Positions 55,792-64,000 of a stretch of 64,000 bases of DNA are shown here, one piece after another. The translations under genes and the position numbers were made by a program. The DNA is from Stygiobacter sp. (GTDB lineage: Bacteria; Pseudomonadota; Alphaproteobacteria; Rhodospirillales; Magnetospirillaceae): assembly GCA_006218045.1 (NCBI GenBank), contig VBWB01000001.1:337245-401244 (forward strand), read 5' to 3'. The stretch's first letter is position 1, and each line of letters starts with the position of its first letter. Below the pieces are notes generated by a model, which ran no database searches, was not told the origin of the DNA, and worked only from the letters and a program-made list of their open reading frames with translations.

Positions 55792-55863
55792 TCCGATTCA
55801 TCCGGGGATGTGCGCATGGCGGCGGAGGTGGTATCATCCCTAGGTCATATGCATCGGGGATGA

Positions 55864-58020
55864 ATGGTGGCACCATTGTTTCTGCGTTTAACCGCCCTGG
55901 CGATGATGTTGGTGTTGGTCGCGGGTAATGTGGCCAAGGCACAGGACGGGTTGACCCTGGCGGTTTTCGCCTTTCGGCCCAAGCCGATGATGGTTCAGCT
56001 TTATCAGCCGTTGGTGGATTATCTGAACCAGGCTGTGCCCGAGGCGCGTCTGCGTCTGGTTATTCTCAATCAGACGGAAATGGAGCGGGAACTAAGCGCC
56101 CAAAGTCTGGATCTGCTGTTCACCAACCCCAGCCATTTCATCGCCCTGCGCCAACGCAACCGCCTGACCGGCGCCCTGGCCACCTTGGTGGCGGTGGAAC
56201 AGGGGGTGGCGGTCGGCAGCCTGGGCGGGGTGATCATCGCCGGCTCCGAACGGGCTGATATGGACCGGTTGACGGATTTGCGCGGCAAGACCATCGCCAT
56301 ACCGGGCACCAAGTTTCTCGGCGGCTATCAGACCCAGGCCTTTGAATTGCTGCAAGCGGGCATCCGCCTGCCCGATGATGCCTCGCTCCTGACTGTGGAG
56401 GGGCATGACGGTGTGGTCCAGGCAGTGGCCGCGGGCAAGGTGGATGCCGGCTTCATCCGCACCGGCATATTGGAATCCATGATCCGCGCTGGCCAAGTTC
56501 CGCCTGATCGTTTGAAGGTGATCAACGCCCAGAATTCGCCGGGATTTCCGTTTCATCTCTCGACCCGGCAATATCCGGAATGGGCCTTCGCCGCCTTGCC
56601 CCATGTGAACGAGCGGGTGGTGCGCCGCATCACCAGCGCCTTGCTGGCGCTCGAGCCCGATCATCCGGCGGCCAAGGCGGCCGCCATTCACGGTTTCACC
56701 ATTCCCGCCGATTACCTGCTGGTGGAAAATCTGGCCCGTGCCCTGCGCCTGCCGCCGTTTGATCAAGCCCCCGATTTCACCCTTTCCGACATCGTCAGCC
56801 GCTATCGCGACGTTCTGGTCGTGCTGGCCCTGGCCGGCATCATCATCGCCTTGCTGGCGCTGCAATTGGCGGTCAAAAACCGGCGCCTGCGCCGGGCTCA
56901 TCAGCGGGCCGAGGAAAGCGAAGAGGTCTTTCGCCGCCTGTACGAGGATGCCCCCACCCCGGTTCTGATCATCCGCGATGGCCGGTTCGAGCGCTGCAAT
57001 CGTGCCGCCCTGGATTTGGCCGGCGCCCGCGTCGATCAACTGATCGGGCGCAGTCCGGACGAGATTTCGCCGCCGCTCCAGCCCGACGGTCGATCCAGTC
57101 GTGCACTGGCGCACGAGTTGCTGAATGATGTGTCGCATTATTCCTCGGCCCGTTTCGATTGGGTCCATGTGCGGCCCGATGGCCAGGAATTCGTGGTCGA
57201 GGTGTCGCTGACCCCCATCACCATCGGCGGCCAGCGCCTTGCCTATGTGGGTTGGACCGATATCACCGACCGCAAGCGGGCCGAGGCGGAATTGCAGGCG
57301 GTCAACCAGCGACTGGCCGAACAGGCCGGGCAATTAATGCGGGTCAATGCTGATCTGGAGCAATTCGCTTCGGTGGCGTCACATGATCTGCGCCAACCCT
57401 TGCGCATGGTCGCCAGTTACCTGGGCCTGATCCGGCGCGACATCCAGGCCCAGGCCAGCCCCGAATTGCGTGAATATTTGGGCTTTGCCCTGGATGGGGC
57501 TAAGCGCATGGATCGGTTGATCCAGGATCTGCTGGATTATTCCCGTTCGGGCCGGCACAGCGATGCCGAGGAACCGGTGGATTTCCATCTGGCGGCGCAG
57601 GCTGCCCTGCAACATCTGCATCCGGTCATCGTCGAGCAGGGCGGGGACGTCGTCATCGCCGAGGATTTGCCGACCTTGTCCGGGCATATGGGCGATGTGG
57701 TGCGTCTGTTTCAGAATCTGATCGGCAACGCCTTGAAATATCGTGCGCCGGATCGTGCCCCCCGTATCCAGGTGGGGTGCAGGCGCGACGGCGATTGCTG
57801 GCGCATCTGGGTGAGCGATAATGGTCGCGGCATCGCCGAAGGTGATCGGGAAAGGGTGTTCAAGATTTTCCAACGTCTGGTGCCGTCGAGCGAATGCGAG
57901 GGCACCGGTATCGGCTTGGCCGTGTGCAAGAAGATCGTCGAGACCATGGGCGGACGCATCTGGATCGATTCCGTGCCAGGGCAGGGCAGCACCTTCCAGA
58001 TCAGTTTGCCGGTGGATTGA
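55864..58020 (+). CDS. Sensor histidine kinase with PhnD-type periplasmic binding domain and PAS
   Basis: 718 residues. Signal peptide (cleavage after VAKA), then a PhnD-like substrate-binding domain to ~295 (LAVFAFRPKPMMVQLYQPLVDYLNQ, LLFTNPSHFIAL, GKTIAIPGTKFLGGYQTQ, GKVDAGFIRTGILE). One membrane helix (VLVVLALAGIIIALLALQLAV), a PAS domain (LYEDAPTPVLIIRDGRFERCNRAAL), HisKA (FASVASHDLRQPLRMVASYL) and HATPase (NLIGNALKYRAP, DNGRGIAEGD, GTGIGLAVCKKIV) follow. It resembles TtrS-type kinases; the ligand is unknown and no response regulator adjoins it. Confidence 0.92.
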   Translation: MVAPLFLRLTALAMMLVLVAGNVAKAQDGLTLAVFAFRPKPMMVQLYQPLVDYLNQAVPEARLRLVILNQTEMERELSAQSLDLLFTNPSHFIALRQRNRLTGALATLVAVEQGVAVGSLGGVIIAGSERADMDRLTDLRGKTIAIPGTKFLGGYQTQAFELLQAGIRLPDDASLLTVEGHDGVVQAVAAGKVDAGFIRTGILESMIRAGQVPPDRLKVINAQNSPGFPFHLSTRQYPEWAFAALPHVNERVVRRITSALLALEPDHPAAKAAAIHGFTIPADYLLVENLARALRLPPFDQAPDFTLSDIVSRYRDVLVVLALAGIIIALLALQLAVKNRRLRRAHQRAEESEEVFRRLYEDAPTPVLIIRDGRFERCNRAALDLAGARVDQLIGRSPDEISPPLQPDGRSSRALAHELLNDVSHYSSARFDWVHVRPDGQEFVVEVSLTPITIGGQRLAYVGWTDITDRKRAEAELQAVNQRLAEQAGQLMRVNADLEQFASVASHDLRQPLRMVASYLGLIRRDIQAQASPELREYLGFALDGAKRMDRLIQDLLDYSRSGRHSDAEEPVDFHLAAQAALQHLHPVIVEQGGDVVIAEDLPTLSGHMGDVVRLFQNLIGNALKYRAPDRAPRIQVGCRRDGDCWRIWVSDNGRGIAEGDRERVFKIFQRLVPSSECEGTGIGLAVCKKIVETMGGRIWIDSVPGQGSTFQISLPVD

Positions 58021-58036
58021 GTTTGGTGCCCCGATC

Positions 58037-58420
58037 CTAACGGGCCTTACGGCAATCCAGCACCCAGACGTCGTAGACCGGGTGTTCCATGGCCGACAGG
58101 GCCGGGCTGGAGGCGAACATCCAGCCGCGGAACACGCCTTGCGCCGGCTGGCCTTGCTTGATATCCCAGATATCGAGAAAGGCGGCGCTTTCCGGGCTTT
58201 CCTCGGGGCGGCGCTTCTTGCAGGCGCGGGCCACCACTTCCAAGGTGCCGAAACGCACCGGCTCACCCACCGGCGCTTCGATGGTCATCACCCGGGCGGT
58301 GATCTTGTCCAAGCCGCCCAACACCGCCATGTCCAGCGACAATTCCGGCGTCTGCTGGGCGATGGCGGGTGCGGTCAGCCACAAAAGCGCCGCACCGGCG
58401 ATGGACCACGGGCGGATCAT
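58037..58420 (-). CDS. DUF2155 domain protein
   Basis: 127 residues. Signal peptide MIRPWSIAGAALLWLTAPAIA, then LGGLDKITARVMTIEAPVGEPVRFGTLEVVARACKKRRPEESPESAAFLDI and RGWMFASSPALSAMEHPVYDVWVLDC, the DUF2155 pattern. It is a small secreted protein, in alphaproteobacteria often next to mlaD-like and NDUFA12 genes as here. Function unknown. Overlaps the upstream mlaD-like gene by ATGA. Confidence 0.9.
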   Translation of the reverse strand: MIRPWSIAGAALLWLTAPAIAQQTPELSLDMAVLGGLDKITARVMTIEAPVGEPVRFGTLEVVARACKKRRPEESPESAAFLDIWDIKQGQPAQGVFRGWMFASSPALSAMEHPVYDVWVLDCRKAR

Positions 58421-58923
58421 TGCGCCGGAGCCGCCGGAGCGGGGGGCATGGGCGCGGCGGGCGCGGGGGCGCGGGGGGCGTCGGCGGTGGCCAGGAAGAT
58501 CAGCTCACCCACCATTTCCTCGATGGATTTGTAGTCCTTGGTCTTCGCCAACTGACCGCCGTCGGGCAGGCGGTCCTTGGCCCGACCGGGGATCAGCTTG
58601 ATGTATTTTCCCCCCAGCAGGCCCTCGGCGGCGATGGTGGCGGTGGTATCGGCGGGCAGCCGGATATCCTGGGCGATGGTCAGGGTGACCACGGCGTTGT
58701 AGCTGACCGGGTCCAGGCTCTGGTTGGCGACGGTGCCGACCTTGATCCCGTTGATGCGGACATCGGCGCCGGTTTCCAGGCCGCCGATGCCGGCGAAATG
58801 GGCGGTGAGGCTATAGCCCTTGACCTCTTCCATGCCGGCGTGGCGCCAGGCGAAAGCCAGGAAGAAACCGGCAACCGCCAGAACCACCGCACCCATGATC
58901 GTTTCGATGAGATTGCGTCCCAT
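58417..58923 (-). CDS. MlaD-family lipid transport protein, second copy
   Basis: 168 residues. One N-terminal membrane helix (IETIMGAVVLAVAGFFLAFA), then the MCE domain (YSLTAHFAGIGGLETGADVRINGIKVGTVANQSLDPVSYNAVVTLTIAQDIRLPADTTATI, GLLGGKYIKLIPG) and an Ala/Pro tail. MlaD forms a hexameric lipid tunnel in the inner-membrane Mla complex. Directly follows another mlaD-like gene. Confidence 0.9.
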   Translation of the reverse strand: MGRNLIETIMGAVVLAVAGFFLAFAWRHAGMEEVKGYSLTAHFAGIGGLETGADVRINGIKVGTVANQSLDPVSYNAVVTLTIAQDIRLPADTTATIAAEGLLGGKYIKLIPGRAKDRLPDGGQLAKTKDYKSIEEMVGELIFLATADAPRAPAPAAPMPPAPAAPAQ

Positions 58924-58941
58924 GATCCCCTCTGTCGGCGG

Positions 58942-59442
58942 CTAGTTGCTTGAGGACGAAGGCAATGGTCTGTCGGCATAGCCGCGCTTGCCTTTGCCCT
59001 GCACAATGATCAGTTCCAACAGGTCCTCGATGACCATGGAATCCTGGGTGTAGATGATGTTGTCGCCGTCTTTCAGTGGGCGATCATCGCCGCCGGGGCC
59101 GATTTCGATATATTTGGCCCCCAGCAATCCATCGGTGCGGATGACGGCGGTGGAATCGGCGGGCAGGGCGACGTCATCGGCGATTTGCAGGCGGGTGACG
59201 GCGCGGAATTCCGGGTCCAGGGTTTCTTCCACCACCGACCCGATCTTCACCCCCGACAACCGCACCGGGCTGCCGATGCTGATGCCATCCAGACGGTTGA
59301 AACGGGCGGTGACGGAATAGCCCTCCACCTGACCGGCCTTGCTGGCATCCTTGATATAGACCAGCACCAAAGCCAGCGCCGCCACGGCGACAACGATGGC
59401 GCCGGTGACGGTATCGCGCGAGCCGCCCTTGGTAACCATCAT
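58942..59442 (-). CDS. MlaD-family lipid transport protein, first copy
   Basis: 166 residues. N-terminal helix (TGAIVVAVAALALVLVYI), MCE domain (YSVTARFNRLDGISIGSPVRLSGVKIGSVVEETLDPEFRAVTRLQIADDVALPADSTAVI, GLLGAKYIEIGPGG) and a short Ser-rich tail. Clearly a paralogue of the next gene, 18 bases away. No mlaE, mlaF or mlaC gene lies here. Confidence 0.9.
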   Translation of the reverse strand: MMVTKGGSRDTVTGAIVVAVAALALVLVYIKDASKAGQVEGYSVTARFNRLDGISIGSPVRLSGVKIGSVVEETLDPEFRAVTRLQIADDVALPADSTAVIRTDGLLGAKYIEIGPGGDDRPLKDGDNIIYTQDSMVIEDLLELIIVQGKGKRGYADRPLPSSSSN

Positions 59443-59458
59443 TCCCCCCTTGGCCGGT

Positions 59459-59809
59459 TCAGGGCTGCCAAGCCTCGTAATCGCCGGCGGCGCGCTCGCG
59501 CTGGCCGCCGCGCAGATCGTGGCCGGGCGGCAGATAGGCGTCGCGGGTGCCGGTGGTGTTGAGCTGATGCGGCTTTTGCCATTCGCGGCGGGCCGAATCG
59601 GTCAGCGGCGCATCGACGGTGTGATGCAGCCAGGCATGCCATTCCGCCGGCACCGCCGAGGCCTCGGTCACACCGTTATAGATGACCCAACGCCTGGGAC
59701 GACGCCCGGCGGGCTTGCCGCGCTCGATATAATAGCGGTTGCCGGCGGTGTCGGTGCCGACCAGTTTGCCCTTGAGCCAGGTGAACAGCAGAGTTCCAAA
59801 GCCGGCCAT
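59459..59809 (-). CDS. NADH:ubiquinone oxidoreductase NDUFA12-family subunit
   Basis: 116 residues. TWLKGKLVGTDTAGNRYYIERG, RRWVIYNGVTEASAVPAEWHAWLHHTVDAPLTD and W.KPHQLNTTGTRDAYLPPGHDL match the B17.2/NDUFA12 accessory subunit shared by mitochondria and alphaproteobacteria. First gene of a four-gene unit with the mlaD-like and DUF2155 genes. Confidence 0.95.
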   Translation of the reverse strand: MAGFGTLLFTWLKGKLVGTDTAGNRYYIERGKPAGRRPRRWVIYNGVTEASAVPAEWHAWLHHTVDAPLTDSARREWQKPHQLNTTGTRDAYLPPGHDLRGGQRERAAGDYEAWQP

Positions 59810-59887
59810 GACGCCCTCTTGTTCTTATGGGAATAAACTTAGGGGCGGACTATGGCAAAAGCCGGGGCTGGCGTCCAGAGCTTCGCG

Positions 59888-59905
59888 GGGATTTGATCAA
59901 ATCCC
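59888..59905. promoter_or_regulatory. Perfect 18-bp palindrome in the NDUFA12/nrdJ divergent region
   Basis: GGGATTTGATCAAATCCC is self-complementary over all 18 bases. It lies 79 bases before the NDUFA12 start and upstream of the nrdJ promoter, in an AT-rich stretch. It is a good candidate for a dimeric regulator's operator; it lacks the spacing of an FNR site. Confidence 0.5.
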
Positions 59906-59957
59906 GTAAAAAGCGATAATTATTGCATCTATATGATGTGTGAAAATGACGATCGTG

Positions 59958-60035
59958 GGACAAAATGTGGTTGATGACAAAACGGCATTGGCATAATCTG
60001 CGTCTCGGTTCGGGGCGAGCCACAAAATGTTGTGG
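59958..60035 (+). promoter_or_regulatory. nrdJ promoter flanked by two NrdR-like boxes
   Basis: CCACAAAATGTTGTGG (60020-60035) matches the NrdR box consensus at 12 of 16 bases; GGACAAAATGTGGTTG (59958-59973) is a weaker match sharing the core ACAAAATGT. Their centres are 62 bases apart, close to six helical turns. Between them lies a CATAAT -10 (59992-59997) with a GTTGAT -35 16 bases upstream. NrdR is the dATP-sensing repressor of ribonucleotide reductase genes. Confidence 0.6.
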
Positions 60036-60132
60036 ACATCGCGAGGAGGGGTGATTCTTCACGGAATCCCTTTGCTTCGCTGTCGCCGCCGGTGCTCGGT
60101 CCAGGCCAAACAGACATCCATAAGGGGCATCC

Positions 60133-63100
60133 ATGCGCGTCCAGCGTCACTTCACCAAGTCCGGTTCGTCCGCTTACGCGGGCATCGACTTCCGCAAGGC
60201 CATCAGCGAGATCCGCAACCCCGATGGGTCGGTGGTGTTCCTGGCCAAGGATATCGACGTTCCGGCCGGCTGGTCGCAGGTGGCTTGCGACGTCTTGGCG
60301 CAGAAATATTTCCGCAAGGCCGGCATTCCGGCCCGGTTGAAGCGGGTGGCGGAAAAGGGTGTCCCCGAATGGCTGCAACGGCACGAGCCCGATGCCGAGG
60401 CGCTGAAGACGATGCCGGCGGAACAGCGCACCAGCGGTGAAACCAGCGCTACCCAGGTGTTCGACCGCTTGGCCGGCACCTGGACCTATTGGGGCTGGAA
60501 GGGTGGCTATTTCTCGTCGGAAGACGACGCCCTGGCCTTCCGCGACGAAATGGCCTTCATGCTGGCCAGCCAGATGGGCGCCCCCAACAGCCCGCAATGG
60601 TTCAATACCGGTCTGCACTGGGCGTATGGTATCGACGGCCCCAGCCAGGGCCATTATTACGTCGATCACAAGACCGGCAAGCTGACCCGGTCCAAGTCGT
60701 CCTATGAACATCCGCAGCCGCATGCCTGCTTCATCCAGTCCATCGAGGACGATCTGGTCAACGAAGGCGGCATCATGGATCTGTGGGTGCGCGAGGCCCG
60801 CCTGTTCAAGTACGGTTCGGGCACCGGCACCAATTTCTCCAAGCTCAGGGGCGAAGGCGAGCGCCTGTCCGGCGGCGGCAAGTCGTCGGGGCTGATGAGC
60901 TTCTTGAAGATCGGCGACCGCGCCGCCGGCGCCATCAAGTCGGGCGGCACCACGCGCCGCGCCGCCAAGATGGTGGTGGTCGACGTCGATCATCCCGATA
61001 TCGAAGCCTTCATCAATTGGAAGGTGGTTGAGGAACAGAAGGTCGCCGCCCTGGTCGCCGGCTCGAAGCTGGCGCAAAAGCATCTGGGCGAGGTCATGGC
61101 CTCCATGCGCGAATGGGACGGCGCCGCCGACAGCGATGCCCGCTTCGACCCCAAGCTCAACAAGCGGCTGAAAAAGGCCATCATCGGCGCCCGCGGCGTC
61201 ATGATCCCGGAAAACTACGTTCAGCGCATGATCCAGTTCGCCCGCCAGGGTTACCTGGACATCGAGTTCCCGGTGTTCAACACCGATTGGGATTCGGAAG
61301 CCTATCTGACCGTGTCGGGGCAGAATTCCAACAACACCGTGCGCGTCACCGATGCCTTTCTGAACGCCGTCATCGACGATCAGGATTGGGTGCTCAGGCA
61401 CCGCAATTCCGACAAGGTGAAGAAGAACCTGAAGGCCCGCGATCTGTGGGAACGCATCGGCGAGGCCGCCTGGGCCTGCGCCGATCCGGGCATCCAGTTC
61501 GACACCACCATCAACGACTGGCACACCTGCCCGGAATCGGGACGCATCAACGCCTCCAATCCGTGCTCGGAATACATGTTCCTGGACGATACCGCCTGCA
61601 ATCTGGCGTCCTTGAATCTGCTGTCGTTCCGCCGTGCCGATGCGTCCTTTGATATCGAAGGCTTCCGCCACGCCTGCCGGCTGTGGACCATGGTGCTGGA
61701 AATCAGCGTGCTGATGGCCCAGTTCCCGTCGGAAAAGATCGCCCAACTGTCCTACGATTTCCGCACCCTCGGCCTGGGCTTCGCCAATATCGGCGGCCTG
61801 CTGATGGCCGACGGCATTCCCTATGACAGCCAGAAGGGGCGGGCGCTGACCGGCGCCATCACCGCCCTGATGACCGGCGAATCCTATGTCACCTCGGCGG
61901 AAATGGCGGCGGAGCTGGGCACTTTCCCCGGCTACGGCGCCAATGCGGCCCATATGCTGCGGGTGATCCGCAACCATCGCCGCGCCGCCTACGGCCTGAC
62001 CTCGGGCTATGAAGGCCTGGACATCAGCCCGGTGCCGCTTGACGCCGACAATTGCCCCGATGCCTCCCTGGTCGCCGCCGCCCGTCTGGCCTGGGACGGC
62101 GCCCTGGCCATGGGTGAAAAGCACGGCTACCGCAATGCCCAGGCGACGGTGATCGCGCCGACCGGCACCATCGGTCTGGTGATGGATTGCGATACCACCG
62201 GCATCGAACCCGACTTCGCCCTGGTCAAGTTCAAGAAGCTGGCCGGCGGCGGTTATTTCAAGATCATCAACCGCATGGTGCCGGAAGCGCTGCGGTCCCT
62301 GGGCTATGGGGAAAGCGACGTGGCCGAGATCATCCGCTACGCCGTCGGCCATGCCACGCTACGCGCCGCACCCGGCATCAATCACGACAAGCTGCGGGCC
62401 AAGGGCTTCACCGACGAGGTGCTGGAGAAGGTCGAGCAATCGCTGGAAGCGGCCTTCGACATCAAATTCGTCTTCAACAAATACACCCTGGGGACCGAGT
62501 TCTGCACCGAGGTGCTGAAGATTCCGGCGGCGCGCCTGGATGACCTGTCCTTCGACCTGCTGGCCCATCTGGGCTTCAGCAAGGCCGAGATCGACGCCGC
62601 CAACACCTATTGCTCCGGTGCCATGACCTTGGAGGGCGCGCCCTTCCTCAAGGCCGAGCATCTGGCCGTGTTCGATTGCGCCAGCCCCTGCGGCAAGATC
62701 GGCACGCGCTTCCTGTCGGCGGAAAGCCATATCCACATGATGGCGGCGGCGCAGCCGTTCATCTCGGGCGCCATCTCCAAGACCATCAACATGCCGAATT
62801 CGGCCAGCGTCGAGGATTGCAAGGACGCCTACATGCTGTCATGGCGCCTGGGGCTGAAGGCCAATGCGCTCTACCGCGACGGCTCGAAGCTGAGCCAGCC
62901 GTTGCAGGCGGCGCTTTTGGACGATGCCGGCGCCCTGGAAGAGGAAGTCGCCGCCCAGCCGCTGGCGGTACGGGCGGAAATCGTCGCCGAACGCATCGTC
63001 GAGCGCATCGCCGCCGCCCGGCGCAAGCTGCCCGACCGTCGCAAGGGCTATACGCAAAAGGCCATGGTCGGCGGCCACAAGGTGTACCTGCGCACCGGTG

Positions 63101-63759
63101 AATACGAAGACGGCAAGGTCGGCGAGATCTTCATCGACATGCACAAGGAAGGCGCCGCCTTCCGCGCCATGATGAACAATTTCGCCATCGCCATCTCCAT
63201 CGGCCTGCAATACGGCGTGCCGCTGGAGGAATTCGTCGAGGCCTTCACCTTCACCCGGTTCGAGCCGCAAGGCCCGGTGCAGGGTAACGAGACCATCAAG
63301 ATGGCCACCTCGATCCTGGATTACATCTTCCGCGAACTGGCCATTTCCTACCTGTCGCGCAACGATCTGGCCCATGTGGAACCGGCCGATCTGACCCCGG
63401 ACACCGTCGGGCGCGGCAATGTGGAAGGCCAGTTGGAAAAGGCGGCGGCAGTGGTCGAGCGCGTCACCTCCAAGGGCTATGTGCGCTCCAAGTTCCTGGT
63501 GGTGTCGGGTGGGGCCAGTGCCGCCTCGCTGTCGGCGGACATTTCGGGGGCAACCATGACCACCACCAGCCAAGTGGCGCTGTCGGTGGACCCGGAAACC
63601 GCCATCCAGCAATTCGACGCCCGGGCCGAGGAAATCCGCAAGGCGCGCATGAAGGGCTATGAAGGCGACGCCTGCCCCGAATGTGGCAACTTCACCTTGG
63701 TGCGCAACGGCACCTGCCTGAAGTGCGACACCTGCGGCGGCACGACAGGCTGCTCGTAA
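60133..63759 (+). CDS. nrdJ: Vitamin B12-dependent (class II) ribonucleoside-diphosphate reductase
   Basis: 1208 residues, normal for the long NrdJ form. Seen: [15 protein letters not shown] near 150, [18 protein letters not shown], the active site [25 protein letters not shown] with the Asn-Cys-Glu trio, [27 protein letters not shown], and a C-terminal zinc-type Cys cluster (CPECGN ... CLKCDTCGG). It makes deoxyribonucleotides with adenosylcobalamin, without need for oxygen. AAGGGG precedes the ATG. A NrdR-like control region lies upstream. Confidence 0.97.
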   Translation: MRVQRHFTKSGSSAYAGIDFRKAISEIRNPDGSVVFLAKDIDVPAGWSQVACDVLAQKYFRKAGIPARLKRVAEKGVPEWLQRHEPDAEALKTMPAEQRTSGETSATQVFDRLAGTWTYWGWKGGYFSSEDDALAFRDEMAFMLASQMGAPNSPQWFNTGLHWAYGIDGPSQGHYYVDHKTGKLTRSKSSYEHPQPHACFIQSIEDDLVNEGGIMDLWVREARLFKYGSGTGTNFSKLRGEGERLSGGGKSSGLMSFLKIGDRAAGAIKSGGTTRRAAKMVVVDVDHPDIEAFINWKVVEEQKVAALVAGSKLAQKHLGEVMASMREWDGAADSDARFDPKLNKRLKKAIIGARGVMIPENYVQRMIQFARQGYLDIEFPVFNTDWDSEAYLTVSGQNSNNTVRVTDAFLNAVIDDQDWVLRHRNSDKVKKNLKARDLWERIGEAAWACADPGIQFDTTINDWHTCPESGRINASNPCSEYMFLDDTACNLASLNLLSFRRADASFDIEGFRHACRLWTMVLEISVLMAQFPSEKIAQLSYDFRTLGLGFANIGGLLMADGIPYDSQKGRALTGAITALMTGESYVTSAEMAAELGTFPGYGANAAHMLRVIRNHRRAAYGLTSGYEGLDISPVPLDADNCPDASLVAAARLAWDGALAMGEKHGYRNAQATVIAPTGTIGLVMDCDTTGIEPDFALVKFKKLAGGGYFKIINRMVPEALRSLGYGESDVAEIIRYAVGHATLRAAPGINHDKLRAKGFTDEVLEKVEQSLEAAFDIKFVFNKYTLGTEFCTEVLKIPAARLDDLSFDLLAHLGFSKAEIDAANTYCSGAMTLEGAPFLKAEHLAVFDCASPCGKIGTRFLSAESHIHMMAAAQPFISGAISKTINMPNSASVEDCKDAYMLSWRLGLKANALYRDGSKLSQPLQAALLDDAGALEEEVAAQPLAVRAEIVAERIVERIAAARRKLPDRRKGYTQKAMVGGHKVYLRTGEYEDGKVGEIFIDMHKEGAAFRAMMNNFAIAISIGLQYGVPLEEFVEAFTFTRFEPQGPVQGNETIKMATSILDYIFRELAISYLSRNDLAHVEPADLTPDTVGRGNVEGQLEKAAAVVERVTSKGYVRSKFLVVSGGASAASLSADISGATMTTTSQVALSVDPETAIQQFDARAEEIRKARMKGYEGDACPECGNFTLVRNGTCLKCDTCGGTTGCS

Positions 63760-63893
63760 GCGGAAGCAGGGTTGTTATGCCGCGCACCATAGTTTGGCCG
63801 GTGCGCGGCATAGCGTGACCCAAACGAAGCAACAGCGTGCCGCAGCCGATTTTGAGGGACCGTTCTTTCCTCTCTTGGGTCCCTCAATGCAAC

Positions 63894-63923
63894 GGGCCGG
63901 CTCTCATCCGTGAGAGCCGGCCC
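63894..63923. terminator. Strong hairpin downstream of nrdJ (probable terminator)
   Basis: GGGCCGGCTCTC-atccgt-GAGAGCCGGCCC is a perfect 12-bp stem 134 bases after the nrdJ stop. Only a weak T-run follows (TTAGCTT). A smaller hairpin (GAGGGACC...GGTCCCTC... at 63854-63886) precedes it. Together they probably end the nrdJ transcript. Confidence 0.65.
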
Positions 63924-63999
63924 TTAGCTTATGGAGTAATTGGATGACGGTCGCATCGATGGCGATCCATTCCATGTCCGGATCGCCCGAAACAGCCTC
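63904..63999 (-). pseudogene. IS5-type transposase remnant, cut by the window edge
   Basis: On the minus strand the frame from the edge reads EAVSGDPDMEWIAIDATVI, which matches the first catalytic-Asp region of IS5-family transposases (DPDMEW..IDATV). The usual RAHQHAAGA that should follow is missing; after about 63943 the frame continues as unrelated sequence to a stop within the nrdJ terminator hairpin. This suggests a broken insertion sequence; the rest lies outside the window. Confidence 0.5.
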
Positions 64000-64000
64000 G

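Noticed and set aside
60036..60132. Possible cobalamin riboswitch before the B12-dependent reductase
   Set aside because: The leader is only about 130 bases and lacks a B12-box (GCCACTG-type) sequence; NrdR-like boxes explain control better.

Overview
The window is high-GC DNA with dense, often overlapping genes. The gene set points to an alphaproteobacterium of the Rhodospirillales, most like Magnetospirillum: a three-subunit proton-translocating transhydrogenase (pntAA-pntAB-pntB) as in Rhodospirillum, COQ9, an NDUFA12-type complex I protein, a phasin behind PhaR-like sites, and class II (B12) ribonucleotide reductase. This assignment is inferred from gene content only. I see no rRNA, tRNA, CRISPR array, prophage or plasmid feature; mobile DNA is limited to a probable IS5-type transposase remnant at the right edge.

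Layout. 1-4.6 kb: a possible second-messenger module made of a protein kinase-like (pseudokinase) plus cyclic-nucleotide-binding protein, a secreted FecR-domain protein, an OmpA-type lipoprotein and a CHASE2 adenylate cyclase, followed by a REP-like repeat pair. 4.9-8.1 kb: the pnt operon with a heavily structured 3' region and a bidirectional terminator. 8.1-16.1 kb: a soluble chemoreceptor-like protein, rpsU, coq9, an IclR regulator, two tiny ORFs and an RND efflux operon. 16.1-20.4 kb: a phasin, a ROK sugar kinase, two metallo-beta-lactamase-fold hydrolases (one like persulfide dioxygenase), a truncated DUF268 gene beside a tandem repeat, and a BigR/SqrR-like ArsR repressor. 20.5-27.8 kb: xseB-ispA-dxs (isoprenoid precursors), rpsD, an HDAC-like deacetylase, tlyA, a SRAP protein and a TSUP exporter. 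27.8-34.9 kb: a sulfate uptake operon (sbp-cysT-cysW-cysA) followed on the same strand by a hybrid histidine kinase, a response regulator and a tiny lipoprotein.

35.2-48.5 kb is the most striking region: sixteen tightly packed genes on one strand in the order apeC-D-E-F-G-H-I-J-K-L-M-N-O-P-Q-R, the type II polyketide pathway for aryl polyene pigments. An aryl starter is activated by ApeH onto the ACPs (ApeE/F), extended by ketosynthases (ApeO with chain-length partner ApeC, and ApeR), reduced by ApeQ, dehydrated by ApeI/ApeP, and probably attached to a lipid and moved to the outer membrane by ApeD, J, K, L, M and N. The usual apeA and apeB genes and any ammonia lyase are absent here. A phenylacetate-CoA ligase gene (paaK) converges on apeR and overlaps it.

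49-64 kb holds accessory and core genes: a membrane diguanylate cyclase, a LysR/EamA divergent pair, RidA, modB-modC with a nifX-like gene but no modA, a PhnD-type sensor kinase, NDUFA12 followed by two mlaD-like genes and a DUF2155 gene, and nrdJ behind two NrdR-like boxes.
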